Source: Fidelibacterota bacterium
Lineage (GTDB): Bacteria; Fidelibacterota; Marinisomatia; SCGC-AAA003-L08; TS1B11
Assembly (NCBI GenBank): GCA_020354025.1
Contig: CP070638.1
Location: 517,523 to 581,522 of the forward strand
Reading direction: 5' to 3'
DNA: 64,000 bases
Shown: positions 52,543-62,082 of the stretch, in pieces
How the letters are laid out: every line of letters begins with the position of its first letter
Position numbering within the stretch: position 1 is the stretch's first letter
Translations under genes and position numbers: made by a program
Notes under the pieces: generated by a model
The model's input: the letters and a program-made list of their open reading frames with translations, nothing else
Told to the model about the DNA's origin: nothing
Database searches by the model: none

Positions 52543-53094
52543 CTAGGGAACAAGTACCCCTGCTTTCTCCAAAGCATTATGAATCCTGGCATCTGATCTC
52601 GGATCAGGTTCTGCTTCCAGTCCTTCCCCATCAAAATAAGAACGTCTAATATAAATGGTGGAAGAAAGTATATGTTTCATATCAGTTTCACGAGGAAATA
52701 GAATAATAACTGGATTTTGACAAGCATATGAATCAAGATAGCTCTGGAAGAGCCCCCAATAGATCTTCTTACCTTCAGCAATTACAACAAAACCTTTTCT
52801 CCACAAATCGGTAAATCCTTTTAATTGCTTATGAACGTCTTCAGAGTAATTTATTTGATGTTTGCTCCAAATATAGCTAGTGATATCCGAGCAAGATAGT
52901 AATGGTTGTTTTGAGAGTTTGAGCGTATCAAGCCCGACTTCACCCTTACCATAAATAGTATCTTCAACTATATATATTGCAAAAATATCATTTGAATCCT
53001 CGGGTCCTGTTGTAGATTTATTATTGCTGCAACTTAGAGAAATACAAAGCATTGTAAGAAAAATTGGTATGATACAAGCAAGTTTATCCTTCAT
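52543..53094 (-). CDS. Predicted lipoprotein, unknown function
   Basis: A 183-residue protein with a signal peptide and lipobox near SLSCS, followed by a Ser/Asn/Thr-rich linker. No family recognised. DNA here is clearly more AT-rich than the flanking housekeeping genes, suggesting transfer or relaxed selection. It stands alone between the HNH run and the tRNA-prs unit. Confidence 0.6.
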   Translation of the reverse strand: MKDKLACIIPIFLTMLCISLSCSNNKSTTGPEDSNDIFAIYIVEDTIYGKGEVGLDTLKLSKQPLLSCSDITSYIWSKHQINYSEDVHKQLKGFTDLWRKGFVVIAEGKKIYWGLFQSYLDSYACQNPVIILFPRETDMKHILSSTIYIRRSYFDGEGLEAEPDPRSDARIHNALEKAGVLVP

Positions 53095-53575
53095 CTGTCA
53101 CCCACTTTCAAGAAGGTATTATTAATACAATTACTTGCATTCGTTACAGCGTAATAAAATAAAGCTCCAATGTCAATAATTATCTTGAAGACGGTCGTCA
53201 ATTCCTGTCTTTAATCACGGTCAACGGTCAGCAAGTAGCGGGCTATGAACAACCGGCGACGAACAATAGACAATCCCCGGTCACCAATCACACCTCCAGC
53301 CGAGTGAAAAGCACGAAGGCGTTGTTTCCGGGGCATCAGAAACGTAAGTTCGCCACGCCCAGGTGGACCTCAGCGGTTGCTGCAAGTTCACCTGGAGGGT
53401 ATATCGTCATATCCGTAGGCGGGCTCTGATCCTGACTGTCCCCGAACGCAAGGGCGGGGGCTGTGGCGGTATCATGGAAGATGCGATTTCGGCCGCCTCC
53501 CGACGGTTACATCACCGGTACCACTCCTGCGGATAAACGACGATAGCAAGCGCCCGGACACCAGAAATGGTCGGA
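53095..53575. other. Intergenic region upstream of tRNA-Gln and prs
   Basis: About 480 bases with no credible gene. The first part is AT-rich, the rest GC-rich. It should carry promoters for the leftward lipoprotein and for the rightward tRNA-prs transcript, but no clear boxes stand out. No repeat from the accessory block was seen here. Confidence 0.5.
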
Positions 53576-53646
53576 TCGGGGGTCGTCTAAGGGCAGGACT
53601 ACGGGTTTTGGTCCCGTCAATCGAGGTTCGAATCCTCGCCCCCGAA
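53576..53646 (+). tRNA. tRNA-Gln, anticodon TTG
   Basis: A complete cloverleaf can be folded: acceptor TCGGGGG/CCCCCGA, D-arm GTC/GAC, anticodon stem ACGGG/CCCGT with loop TTTTGGT (anticodon TTG), and T-arm CGAGG TTCGAAT CCTCG. The discriminator is A and no CCA is encoded, so CCA is added enzymatically. It lies 29 bases before prs in the same direction and may be processed from a common transcript. Confidence 0.95.
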
Positions 53647-53675
53647 CGGTATACAATGGAGCAAGTACACACGTC

Positions 53676-54617
53676 ATGACGAAAATCTTTGCCGGTCGTT
53701 CCAACCCGAAGCTGTCCGGGGAAATAGCCGAAGAGTTAGGCATTCCCCTGGGGGATATCACCATCAAGACATTCAGTGATGGCGAGATCTGGGTGAAGTT
53801 CGAAGAGAACATCCGCAACGAGGATGTATTCATCATCCAGTCCACGAATCCGCCGAGCGATAACATCATTGAGCTGCTGCTGATGCTGGATGCCGCCCGG
53901 AGGTCATCAGCTGCGAGTGTCACGGCCCTGATCCCTTACTACGGCTATGCCCGGCAGGACCGGAAAGACCTGCCCCGGGTGCCTATTTCGGCCCGATTAT
54001 TCCTGGACACATTTGAGGCTGTGGGGGCCAGCCGGATTGTCACTATGGACCTGCACTCGCCGCAGATACAGGGTTTCGTGAATATTCCCTTTGATCACCT
54101 CTATTCGCGGCTGGTCCTCCTGGAGCGCCTGAGAAAAGAAGGGCTGAATGAAAAGGACGGAGTTGTACTCAGTCCCGACATGGGCAGTGCCCGGATGGGG
54201 CAAGCCTACGCCCGCTACCTCGATATCGGTTTCGCCCTCATTGACAAACGGCGGCCCGCTCCGAACCGGGCTGAGGTGGTGCACCTGGTAGGCGACCTCC
54301 GGGACCGCCACGTACTGATAATTGACGATATGGTCGACACGGCCGGCACGATCATCAGTGCGGCTGAAACCGCCCGCGAAAACGGGGCTCTCTCAGTGGC
54401 GGCGGTAGCCACCCATGCCCTGTTTTCCGGATCAGCCTGTGAGCGCCTCCAGCAAGCGCCTATTGACCATATCATCGTAACCAATACCGTTGATTTCCAA
54501 TCGGGGAACCTGGAGAATAAGTTGGAAGTGATTTCGGTGGCTAAAATATTTGCCGCTTCCATCAAACGCATTACCGAAGGCCAGTCCCTGAGTTCCTTGT
54601 TTGAATTGGAGGGTTAA
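53676..54617 (+). CDS. prs: Ribose-phosphate pyrophosphokinase
   Basis: A 313-residue PRPP synthase making PRPP from ribose 5-phosphate and ATP. FAGRSNPKLSGEIAEELGI is the N-terminal block, ALIPYYGYARQDRKD the ATP-binding flag region, MDLHSPQIQGFVNIPFDHLY the conserved metal/ATP region and LIIDDMVDTAGTI the PRPP site. First coding gene of the rightward housekeeping run; rplY follows after three bases. Confidence 0.97.
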   Translation: MTKIFAGRSNPKLSGEIAEELGIPLGDITIKTFSDGEIWVKFEENIRNEDVFIIQSTNPPSDNIIELLLMLDAARRSSAASVTALIPYYGYARQDRKDLPRVPISARLFLDTFEAVGASRIVTMDLHSPQIQGFVNIPFDHLYSRLVLLERLRKEGLNEKDGVVLSPDMGSARMGQAYARYLDIGFALIDKRRPAPNRAEVVHLVGDLRDRHVLIIDDMVDTAGTIISAAETARENGALSVAAVATHALFSGSACERLQQAPIDHIIVTNTVDFQSGNLENKLEVISVAKIFAASIKRITEGQSLSSLFELEG

Positions 54618-54620
54618 GTC

Positions 54621-55286
54621 GTGTCGACTGCAGAATACAAGATTGAAGTGTCCAAGCGAGATGAGGCCGGCAAGGGTGAACTGCGACGGCTTCGAGCGGA
54701 CGGATTTATCCCCGGGATTTATTACGCTCATGACCAGAAGGAAGCCGTCCCCCTGAAGGTGGACTTCAAGGTGCTGCACCAAGCCCTGCACAGTGAGGCA
54801 TTAATTTACCATATGAGCGTAGGGGGCAAACGCAGGAACGTGCTCATCAAGGAGATCCAATACCATCCTGTGACGGAGGAAATCCTGCACGTAGACTTCC
54901 AGGGAGTACGGATGGATGCGGAGGTAGCGGTCCGGGTTCCCGTCCACTTGAGCGGCCGCCCGGTAGGTGTGAAGGACGAGGGAGGGCTGTTGCACCAGGC
55001 CCTGCTGGATGTCGAAATCCGCTGCCGGGCCGACGAAATCCCTTCGCACTTTGATCTCGATATTACAGAGCTGCATCTCGGAGAATCCGTACATGTCAGT
55101 GACCTGGACATCGGGAGTGCCGAGTTAGTGACCAGCCCGGACGCCATGGTAGTTTCGGTCGCACGAGCCCGCGGCGTCGTTGAAGAGGTCGAAGAGGAAG
55201 TCGAAGAAGAAGAATTCGTATTTGAGGAGGAGGGTAAAGAGAAAGCCGAAGCCGAACCGGAGGCCGAGAAGCCATCCGAGGAGTAA
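54621..55286 (+). CDS. rplY: 50S ribosomal protein L25 (Ctc form)
   Basis: A 221-residue long-form L25 starting at GTG three bases after prs. The 5S rRNA-binding domain (about 1-95) includes VSKRDEAGKGELRRLRADGF and the beta domain (about 95-185) IPVHLSGRPVG-type strands (here VRVPVHLSGRPVGVKDEGGL). The last 35 residues are almost all Glu, Ala and Lys, a longer acidic tail than usual. Confidence 0.95.
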   Translation: MSTAEYKIEVSKRDEAGKGELRRLRADGFIPGIYYAHDQKEAVPLKVDFKVLHQALHSEALIYHMSVGGKRRNVLIKEIQYHPVTEEILHVDFQGVRMDAEVAVRVPVHLSGRPVGVKDEGGLLHQALLDVEIRCRADEIPSHFDLDITELHLGESVHVSDLDIGSAELVTSPDAMVVSVARARGVVEEVEEEVEEEEFVFEEEGKEKAEAEPEAEKPSEE

Positions 55287-55295
55287 GGCGGCGGC

Positions 55296-55895
55296 TTGAG
55301 ACTTATTATCGGACTGGGCAACCCCGGTTCCCGGTATGCCAGGACTCGACACAACTTCGGTTACCGGGCGTTGGAGTCCCTGGCGCACGCATGGAGCTTG
55401 GCCTTCGTCCCCGGCAAGGGTGACTACATCATGGCTGTACGGGAATCCGAAGATCTGGCCCTGGTGAAGCCCACCGCCTTCATGAACGAGAGCGGGCTGC
55501 CGGTGAAGGAGGCCCTGGCGCACTTTCACGTGACCCTACCGGACATGCTGGTGATCTTTGATGATATTGATCTTCCCCTGGGCAGCCTGCGTTTCAGGCC
55601 CCGGGGTGGTGCTGGAGGACATCAGGGGATGGCCTCGATTATTTATCACCTGGGCTCGGAGGATTTCCCCCGGCTCCGGCTGGGGATCGCAACCGATGCA
55701 CCCCTGCGCCCGAGCGAGGAGTATGTACTGGAACCATTCCGGTCCCGAGATGAACCTCAGGTGGCACAGGTTCTGGAGCAGGCCGTGGATGGAATTGAAT
55801 ATTACCTTGAACAGGGTATCGAACGTACGATGACCCGGTTCAATACGCGTCCAGCAGGGACAGAGATAGAAACAGGAAAGGATAATAACCGTTGA
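55296..55895 (+). CDS. pth: Peptidyl-tRNA hydrolase
   Basis: A 199-residue enzyme that frees stalled peptidyl-tRNAs. [20 protein letters not shown] contains the catalytic His in [39 protein letters not shown] and GGHQGMASI are further signatures. The start is TTG at 55296 by alignment to the family. The rplY-pth pairing is common. It overlaps hppA by four bases. Confidence 0.96.
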   Translation: MRLIIGLGNPGSRYARTRHNFGYRALESLAHAWSLAFVPGKGDYIMAVRESEDLALVKPTAFMNESGLPVKEALAHFHVTLPDMLVIFDDIDLPLGSLRFRPRGGAGGHQGMASIIYHLGSEDFPRLRLGIATDAPLRPSEEYVLEPFRSRDEPQVAQVLEQAVDGIEYYLEQGIERTMTRFNTRPAGTEIETGKDNNR

Positions 55896-57943
55896 ATCAG
55901 CTCTTGTTGCTCGTACTGACCGCCGGGCTGTTGACCCTGGTATTCGCATTCTGGAAGACACGCTGGATTGCCAGCCGGGATCCCGGCTCCGACAGGATGA
56001 TGGAAATCGGCGGAGCGATCCGCGAGGGTGCCATGGCGTTCATCAAGGCGGAGTACCGCGTCCTGGCCGTTTTCATCGTGGCGGTAGCCCTGCTGCTTTA
56101 CTTCTTCAATAAAGGGCGCGGTCCCAACCTGGAATTAGTCGCAGTCTCCTTTGCGGTGGGGGCCTTGTGTTCCGGTCTGGCCGGTTTCATCGGAATGCGA
56201 GTAGCTACACGGGCCAACCATCGCACCACCAACGCCGCCGTTACCAGCCTGAATACTGCTCTGGGAGTGGCCTTCGCAGGCGGGTCCGTGATGGGGCTCA
56301 GCGTTGTGGGGCTGGGTGTGATCGGGCTGGTCGTACTCTTTTACATTTATGAACCCATGTTCATCGGTCTCCCCCAGACCATGGAGGTGCTCTCCGGCTT
56401 TGCCATGGGAGCTTCGTCGATTGCCCTGTTTGCCAGGGTGAGCGGCGGTATTTACACCAAGGCGGCTGACGTGGGCGCCGACCTGGTAGGAAAGGTTGAG
56501 GCAGGTATTCCGGAAGACGATCCCCGCAATCCTGCCACCATTGCCGACCTCGTTGGCGACAATGTTGGAGACGTCACCGGTATGGGGGCCGACCTGTTTG
56601 AGTCCTACGTAGGGTCGATCATTGGAGCCATGGTGCTGGGATCGGCGGCTGTCACCAGTGCGGGTATGGCTACCTCGCAGCTGGTAGTGATGCCTCTATT
56701 ACTGGCCGGCGCCGGTATCCTGGCGTCAATAATCGGCACATTTTTCGTACGAGTACGGGAGGGAGGCAATCCGCAGAACGCCTTGAACCTGGGGATTTTC
56801 GGTGCTGGGGCAATCACGCTGATCGCCGCCTGGTTCATAGCGCACTGGCAGCTGCCCGAGGCCGTGCGAGTAGGCGGCAAGGACATAGCTGCCGTATCTG
56901 TGTTCATGTCGGCGCTGACCGGTCTGATAGCCGGTATCCTGATTGGCCTGTTCACCGAGTACTTCACAGCCGAGAACCGGGCGCCAGCCCGCCGCATTGC
57001 CAAGCAATCGGAGACCGGGGCGGGGACCAACATCATCGCCGGTCTCTCAACGGGTATGTTCTCAACGGTGGCGCCCGTCGTGGTTATTGCCACGGCCATT
57101 GTACTGAGCTATGCCTTCAGCGGCCTGTACGGCATTGCCCTAGCCGCACTCGGCATGTTGTCCACTACCGGTATTCAGTTGGCAGTGGACGCCTACGGTC
57201 CCATCGCCGACAACGCGGGTGGGATCGCCGAGATGTCCCAACAGGACCCGGAGGTCCGCCAGCGCACCGACCGACTGGATGCCGTGGGTAATACCACCGC
57301 CGCCATCGGGAAGGGTTTTGCAATCGGCTCGGCGGCCCTGACCGCACTGGCCCTGTTTGCCGCCTATACCAGGGTGGTGGGGCTGGATAGCATTGATGTA
57401 AGCCAGCCTACGGTGATGGCCGGTATCCTTTTTGGAGCTATGCTGCCGTTCCTGTTTTCCAGTCTGGCCATGAAAGCTGTAGGCTCTGCCGCCTTTGACA
57501 TGATTGAAGAAGTGCGGCGTCAGTTCCGGGAGGTGACCGGTTTGATGGAAGGTACCGAGAGAGCGGACTATGCAGCCTGCGTGGATATTTCCACCAAGGC
57601 AGCGCTGCGGAAGATGGTTGCGCCGGGACTAATCGCTGTACTAACGCCAGTGCTGGTGGGTTTTCTTGCCACACCGGCCATGTTGGCGGGAGTGTTGACG
57701 GGGATAACCATTTCGGGCGTCCTGCTGGCTATTTTCATGGCCAACGCGGGCGGAGCGTGGGATAATGCCAAGAAACACATTGAGGGCGGTGCATATGGGG
57801 GCAAGGGCTCCGACGCGCATAAGGCTGCCGTAACTGGTGACACGGTAGGTGATCCCTTCAAAGACACCGCCGGTCCATCTTTGAATATCTTAATCAAGTT
57901 GACATCAGTTGTTTCACTCGTTATTGCACCGCTGATAAAATAA
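55892..57943 (+). CDS. hppA: Membrane-bound ion-translocating pyrophosphatase (K+-dependent type)
   Basis: A 683-residue protein with about 16 helices. [20 protein letters not shown] and [16 protein letters not shown] form the PPi/Mg2+ site; [16 protein letters not shown] and [20 protein letters not shown] are further catalytic blocks. At the diagnostic position the sequence is [16 protein letters not shown], with Ala where K+-independent enzymes have Lys, so it should need K+. Whether it pumps H+ or Na+ is not settled by these motifs. The start is TTG at 55892, overlapping pth. It would couple PPi from biosynthesis to an ion gradient. Confidence 0.95.
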   Translation: MNQLLLLVLTAGLLTLVFAFWKTRWIASRDPGSDRMMEIGGAIREGAMAFIKAEYRVLAVFIVAVALLLYFFNKGRGPNLELVAVSFAVGALCSGLAGFIGMRVATRANHRTTNAAVTSLNTALGVAFAGGSVMGLSVVGLGVIGLVVLFYIYEPMFIGLPQTMEVLSGFAMGASSIALFARVSGGIYTKAADVGADLVGKVEAGIPEDDPRNPATIADLVGDNVGDVTGMGADLFESYVGSIIGAMVLGSAAVTSAGMATSQLVVMPLLLAGAGILASIIGTFFVRVREGGNPQNALNLGIFGAGAITLIAAWFIAHWQLPEAVRVGGKDIAAVSVFMSALTGLIAGILIGLFTEYFTAENRAPARRIAKQSETGAGTNIIAGLSTGMFSTVAPVVVIATAIVLSYAFSGLYGIALAALGMLSTTGIQLAVDAYGPIADNAGGIAEMSQQDPEVRQRTDRLDAVGNTTAAIGKGFAIGSAALTALALFAAYTRVVGLDSIDVSQPTVMAGILFGAMLPFLFSSLAMKAVGSAAFDMIEEVRRQFREVTGLMEGTERADYAACVDISTKAALRKMVAPGLIAVLTPVLVGFLATPAMLAGVLTGITISGVLLAIFMANAGGAWDNAKKHIEGGAYGGKGSDAHKAAVTGDTVGDPFKDTAGPSLNILIKLTSVVSLVIAPLIK

Positions 57944-57960
57944 TTTCCGGGAGAATTACC

Positions 57961-58467
57961 GTGAGGTATTACGAAGCGATATTTATTGCACAACCGAACC
58001 TTGAGCATGACGAACTGTCCAAACTCATCAATGAGATGAAGGATATGTTCGAGAAGCGTGGTGGTGAGATTCTGTACAATGAGATAATGGGTAAAAAGCG
58101 TCTGGCCTATCCCGTCCAAAAGCAGAGTTTCGGAACGTATATACTGTTTCAGTTCCAGAGTGATGGAGCAGGTAACGCGCAATTGAATAAGGACCTGGAG
58201 CTCAAGGACAATATTCTGGCTCACATGATCGTACGGATCGATGAGGATGAGATCCGTAAGGCGGGTACAGAAGCTGCTGAAATCAAAGAGGAGCTGAAGG
58301 CTGATACCGACGAGGAGCCGGCAGCCGAGTCTGAGGATGAGACATCCGAGCCTGTGGTTGATGAGCAGGATGAGGCTGAGCCCAAGAGTGACCAGGAGGA
58401 ATCACCCTCAGATGAACAGAGCCCGCCTTCAGGAGAGGAAAACCTAGAGCCAGAGGGAAAAGAGTGA
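57961..58467 (+). CDS. rpsF: 30S ribosomal protein S6 with acidic C-terminal extension
   Basis: A 168-residue product from GTG at 57961 (GGGAGAATTACC upstream). Residues 1-95 are a typical S6 domain ([38 protein letters not shown]). From about 100 on the sequence is Glu/Asp/Ser-rich with no fold. S6 in E. coli receives a poly-Glu tail after translation; here a long acidic tail is gene-encoded. Leads the S6-SSB-S18-L9 group. Confidence 0.95.
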   Translation: MRYYEAIFIAQPNLEHDELSKLINEMKDMFEKRGGEILYNEIMGKKRLAYPVQKQSFGTYILFQFQSDGAGNAQLNKDLELKDNILAHMIVRIDEDEIRKAGTEAAEIKEELKADTDEEPAAESEDETSEPVVDEQDEAEPKSDQEESPSDEQSPPSGEENLEPEGKE

Positions 58468-58539
58468 CGTAATCGGTTGAGGTGTTTGGTCCTAAATCGA
58501 TCGTCGTGGGATTAGAGACGCGAGAAGGGAGATAGACCT

Positions 58540-58959
58540 ATGGATCTTCGAATGCCCGATTTGAATCTGATACTCCTTGCGGGGAACCTGACCAACGATC
58601 CCAAGTACTCCGAGACCAAGAACGGTACGCCAGTAATCAACTTCTACATGGCATCCAACAAACGATTCAAAGATCGCAACGGTGTTATCAAGGAGGATGT
58701 TTGCTTTGTAGGGGTGGTGGCGTGGGATAATCTGGCAATCAGCTGCCGGGACAACCTACAGAAGGGCAGTAGCGTACTGATCACGGGTGAATTACAGAGT
58801 CGCAAGCTGTTTTCGGAGGATGGATTGACTCGCAATATGGTTGAAATAAAGGCGAAGAAGATTCAATTCCTGGATGCCCATCGTGCAATGGTTGGTGCAC
58901 TCGATGCGAGTGCGGCGGAAGCATCCCAAGAGGAATCCAAGCTGGGAGAGGAAGTTTAA
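58540..58959 (+). CDS. ssb: Single-stranded DNA-binding protein
   Basis: A 139-residue SSB with one OB fold: LNLILLAGNLTNDPKYSETK, INFYMASNKRF and VCFVGVVAWDNLA, then VLITGELQSRKLFSEDG. The C-terminal tail is short and ends KLGEEV rather than the usual acidic DDDIPF-type tip that recruits PriA, RecQ and others. AAGGGAGA precedes the ATG. It sits between rpsF and rpsR, the classic site for the main ssb gene. Confidence 0.93.
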   Translation: MDLRMPDLNLILLAGNLTNDPKYSETKNGTPVINFYMASNKRFKDRNGVIKEDVCFVGVVAWDNLAISCRDNLQKGSSVLITGELQSRKLFSEDGLTRNMVEIKAKKIQFLDAHRAMVGALDASAAEASQEESKLGEEV

Positions 58960-59036
58960 CAAGCAACTCAACAACTTCCACGCGCCTGATCCCCGCCGGA
59001 TCCGGTAGCGTGAAATAAATTGAAGGAGGCTGATAT

Positions 59037-59267
59037 ATGGCTTTTATGAGCCGTCGAAAGGTGTGCAAATTCTGCGAGAATGAAATCCGAAAGATTGATT
59101 ATAAAGACGTTAGGATCTTGCGGCGATTCATTACTGATCAGGGGAAGATCATTCCCCGCCGGGTGACAGGGGCGTGTGCCCAGCACCAGCGGCAGCTGAC
59201 CCGGGCCATCAAGCGGGCCCGGAACATTGCCCTGATTCATTATACACTAGATGTAACCCAGTCCTGA
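59037..59267 (+). CDS. rpsR: 30S ribosomal protein S18
   Basis: A 76-residue S18 with [20 protein letters not shown], carrying an N-terminal CxxC that may bind Zn, then [20 protein letters not shown] and the closing [18 protein letters not shown] strong AAGGAGG precedes the ATG. S18 pairs with S6 on the platform of the 30S subunit. Confidence 0.97.
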   Translation: MAFMSRRKVCKFCENEIRKIDYKDVRILRRFITDQGKIIPRRVTGACAQHQRQLTRAIKRARNIALIHYTLDVTQS

Positions 59268-59287
59268 TTTAACCAGGGAAGCGGCTG

Positions 59288-59731
59288 ATGGAAATCATTC
59301 TGACACAGGACATTGATGCCCTGGGAGAAGCAGGGCAGATAGTACGGGTAAGTCCCGGCTATGCCAGAAACTATCTATTCCCCAAGCGCCTGGCGAGGCC
59401 CGCCACTCCCGCTAATCTCAAGAAGGTGGAGGAGGAGTCCCGGCGGGAAGAAACCCGGATCGTCCGTGAACGCACCAGGCTGGCCAAAGTAGCAGATATA
59501 CTCGGGAAAGTCTCCGTAACCGCTGTCGTAAAGGCAGGGGAAGACGACAAAGTCTTCGGTTCGGTCACCTCACAGAGCATTGCCGACCTGCTGGCCAAGC
59601 AGGGGTATGAATTTGACCGGAGGGATATCAACCTGGAGGAACCGCTCAAGGCCCTGGGGCAGTACGATGTGGAGGTTAAGCTGGGGCACGGGGTCTCCGG
59701 TACTATCAAAGTGTGGGTAGTACGGGAATAG
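59288..59731 (+). CDS. rplI: 50S ribosomal protein L9
   Basis: A 147-residue protein: the N-terminal rRNA-binding domain reads MEIILTQDIDALGEAGQIVR and VSPGYARNYLFPKRLA, then a long connecting helix and a C-terminal domain (VFGSVTSQSIADLLAKQG). Length and order are standard. It lies 20 bases after rpsR. Confidence 0.97.
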   Translation: MEIILTQDIDALGEAGQIVRVSPGYARNYLFPKRLARPATPANLKKVEEESRREETRIVRERTRLAKVADILGKVSVTAVVKAGEDDKVFGSVTSQSIADLLAKQGYEFDRRDINLEEPLKALGQYDVEVKLGHGVSGTIKVWVVRE

Positions 59732-59847
59732 TCTGCCGGTCTGTTTGTTTCAGCGACAGGGCTACCAGTCTGCCCTTGCTCGACACCCTGGCTCCCTATA
59801 CCAGTGAATCGTAGCATTATCGCGGATTCCAGTCCGAGCTCCTGACA

Positions 59848-62082
59848 GTGTACGCCCAGGTTGTCCTACCCCTCTCCCGCTACAAGTCCTTTACCTATCA
59901 GGTTCCGGCCGAGTTTTCGTCGACGGTACGAGCGGGCAGCTTTGTTACAATACCATTCCGTCAACGCAGTGCCACGGGAGTAGTAGTAAGCCTTCACGAG
60001 CGTACGTCCTATCAGGGTACGGTCAAGCCTATTCAAGCTGTGAAAGAGGAGCCGGCCGGCTTGCCGCAGGATCTGTGGGACACCCTCGAATGGATCAGCC
60101 GCTATTATTTTACGCCCCTGGGAATGGTATTGAAAAGTGCCCTTCCCCTGGGTTTCTCCGACCGGGATTCTATCAGAAAGCTAACCCTGGTAACCATCAC
60201 CGAGGCGGGTCGCCGGGCGCTGACCAAGTGGTCGGGCCACGCACCAGCACAGAAAGCCGTACTGGAGCACCTTGCGGCGCAGTCCGGGACGGTATCCGTA
60301 TCGAGCCTCTCGGCATTGACAGCCCATCCTCCCTCTATTTGCCAGCGACTCGTGGAACGGGGCTGGGTCCAGCTGGAACTGCGTGAACAGACAGCGGACC
60401 CCCTCCTCCAGCTACCGCCGGGACCCGTGAAAGAAGTAATCCTTACCGAGGAGCAGGAGCAAATTCTAAAGGCACTGAGGCAGGCCCGTGCCGCCGGGCA
60501 GTTTGCACCCATACTGCTGCGGGGGGTGACCGGCAGCGGGAAGACGGAGATTTACCTGAAGGCGGCTCAGGAGGTTCTGGCGCAAGGGGGTTCGGTCCTG
60601 GTACTGGTTCCTGAGATTGCCCTCACACCTCAGGTGGCGCGTCGATTTCGCACGACGTTCGGCTCGCGGGTAGCTCTCTGGCACAGCCATTTGTCACCTA
60701 GAGAGCGGGCCTGGACCTGGCAGGAGCTGCTGAAGGGGCGTTTCTCGGTGGTTGTGGGGGCTCGCAGCGCCCTTTTTGCACCCTTGCCACGGCTGCAGCT
60801 TCTAATCGTCGATGAGGAGCAGGAAGACAGCTACAAGCAAGAGGATCCCGGGCCCCGCTATCACGCCCGGGATGCCGCTCTCGTGCGGGGGAGAAACGCC
60901 GGTGCTGTGGTGCTGCTGACCAGCGCTACCCCCAGCGTGGAGTCTTACTATAACGGTCTTTTGGAGCGGTTTACCGGCCTGGAGCTCACCGAGCGGTTTG
61001 GGGGTGCGGTATACCCGCGTGTCCGTCTGGTGGACCTGAAAGCGGAGCGGCAGAGTACACAGAACTATCAGCTCATCCTTTCGGACCCGCTTGTGGAAGC
61101 CATAGCAAAACGCCTGAAGCGGGAGGAACAGGTAATTCTGCTGCAGAACCGGCGCGGTTTCGCACCGGTCATCGGCTGTAACGACTGCGGCTACACGGTC
61201 TTCTGCCCCCATTGTGCGGTCCTTTTCACCTACCATAAATCCAGCAAGTTGCTCAAGTGTCATTACTGCGGGACCACTGCCCCAGGCCTTGAAGCCTGTC
61301 CCCAATGCGGCAGTCCTCACGTTTATCTTGAAGGAGTCGGTACCGAGAAGGTTGAGGAGCAACTGCGGCAGATCTTTCCCACCGCCGGTTTGCGGCGCAT
61401 GGACGCCGATACGACCCGCCGGCGGGGTGCGCACCATCGGATTCTCCAGGAATTCGCTGAAAGGAAAGTTGATATTCTGCTGGGTACACAGATGATTGCC
61501 AAGGGATTGGATTTCGAGAATGTAACCCTGGTGGGTGTGGTGAATGGTGATACGGCCCTGTTTCTCCCCGATTTTCGCGCTGGGGAGCGCACCTTTCAGT
61601 TGGTGTACCAGGTTTGCGGACGCGCTGGTCGGCGGCAGGAGAAGCCGGGAGAGGCCATCATTCAGACTGACCATCCCGATGACATCGCCATCAAGGCGGC
61701 GGCCCGACTCGATGCCCATCGCTTTTACAACCAGGTATTGGCTGAGCGCGGGGAGCTGCTCTATCCACCATTCTCCCGCCTTATACGGCTACTGGTTCAG
61801 GGTAAGGATCAAGAGAAGGCCTGGAGCCGGGCGCGGGAGCTGCGCTCCCGGTTAACGCCGCTGCAGAAGGGCATGACCTTACTGGGACCGGCATCGGCGC
61901 CATACGAACGCCTGCGGGGATTGTGGCGGGTACACCTGTTGCTGAAATCCAGCCGGGAGACCGATCCCGGAGGACAGCAGCTGCACCGTCTGGCCGCGAG
62001 CAGGATTCCACACACATGGCTGGAACGCAGCCATCAGGGTGTGCGTCTGAAAATCGACGTCGATCCGGTATCCCTTCTATGA
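59848..62082 (+). CDS. priA: Primosomal protein N' (replication restart helicase PriA)
   Basis: A 744-residue DNA helicase from GTG at 59848. YAQVVLPLSRYKSFTYQVP begins the 3'-DNA-binding domain; GVTGSGKTEIYLKAAQE is Walker A. Walker B reads IVDEEQEDSYKQEDP, with Gln in place of the usual His of DEEH. The Zn region has CNDCGYTVFCPHC and CHYCGTTAPGLEACPQCGS, eight cysteines. The helicase C-terminal lobe includes ILLGTQMIAKGLDFENVTLV. It reloads the replisome at stalled forks. It overlaps the next gene by four bases. Confidence 0.95.
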   Translation: MYAQVVLPLSRYKSFTYQVPAEFSSTVRAGSFVTIPFRQRSATGVVVSLHERTSYQGTVKPIQAVKEEPAGLPQDLWDTLEWISRYYFTPLGMVLKSALPLGFSDRDSIRKLTLVTITEAGRRALTKWSGHAPAQKAVLEHLAAQSGTVSVSSLSALTAHPPSICQRLVERGWVQLELREQTADPLLQLPPGPVKEVILTEEQEQILKALRQARAAGQFAPILLRGVTGSGKTEIYLKAAQEVLAQGGSVLVLVPEIALTPQVARRFRTTFGSRVALWHSHLSPRERAWTWQELLKGRFSVVVGARSALFAPLPRLQLLIVDEEQEDSYKQEDPGPRYHARDAALVRGRNAGAVVLLTSATPSVESYYNGLLERFTGLELTERFGGAVYPRVRLVDLKAERQSTQNYQLILSDPLVEAIAKRLKREEQVILLQNRRGFAPVIGCNDCGYTVFCPHCAVLFTYHKSSKLLKCHYCGTTAPGLEACPQCGSPHVYLEGVGTEKVEEQLRQIFPTAGLRRMDADTTRRRGAHHRILQEFAERKVDILLGTQMIAKGLDFENVTLVGVVNGDTALFLPDFRAGERTFQLVYQVCGRAGRRQEKPGEAIIQTDHPDDIAIKAAARLDAHRFYNQVLAERGELLYPPFSRLIRLLVQGKDQEKAWSRARELRSRLTPLQKGMTLLGPASAPYERLRGLWRVHLLLKSSRETDPGGQQLHRLAASRIPHTWLERSHQGVRLKIDVDPVSLL

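Noticed and set aside
61923-62078. N-terminal extension of the metallopeptidase inside priA
   Set aside because: It would place about 50 charged residues before the signal peptide; the ATGA overlap at 62079 is the natural start.
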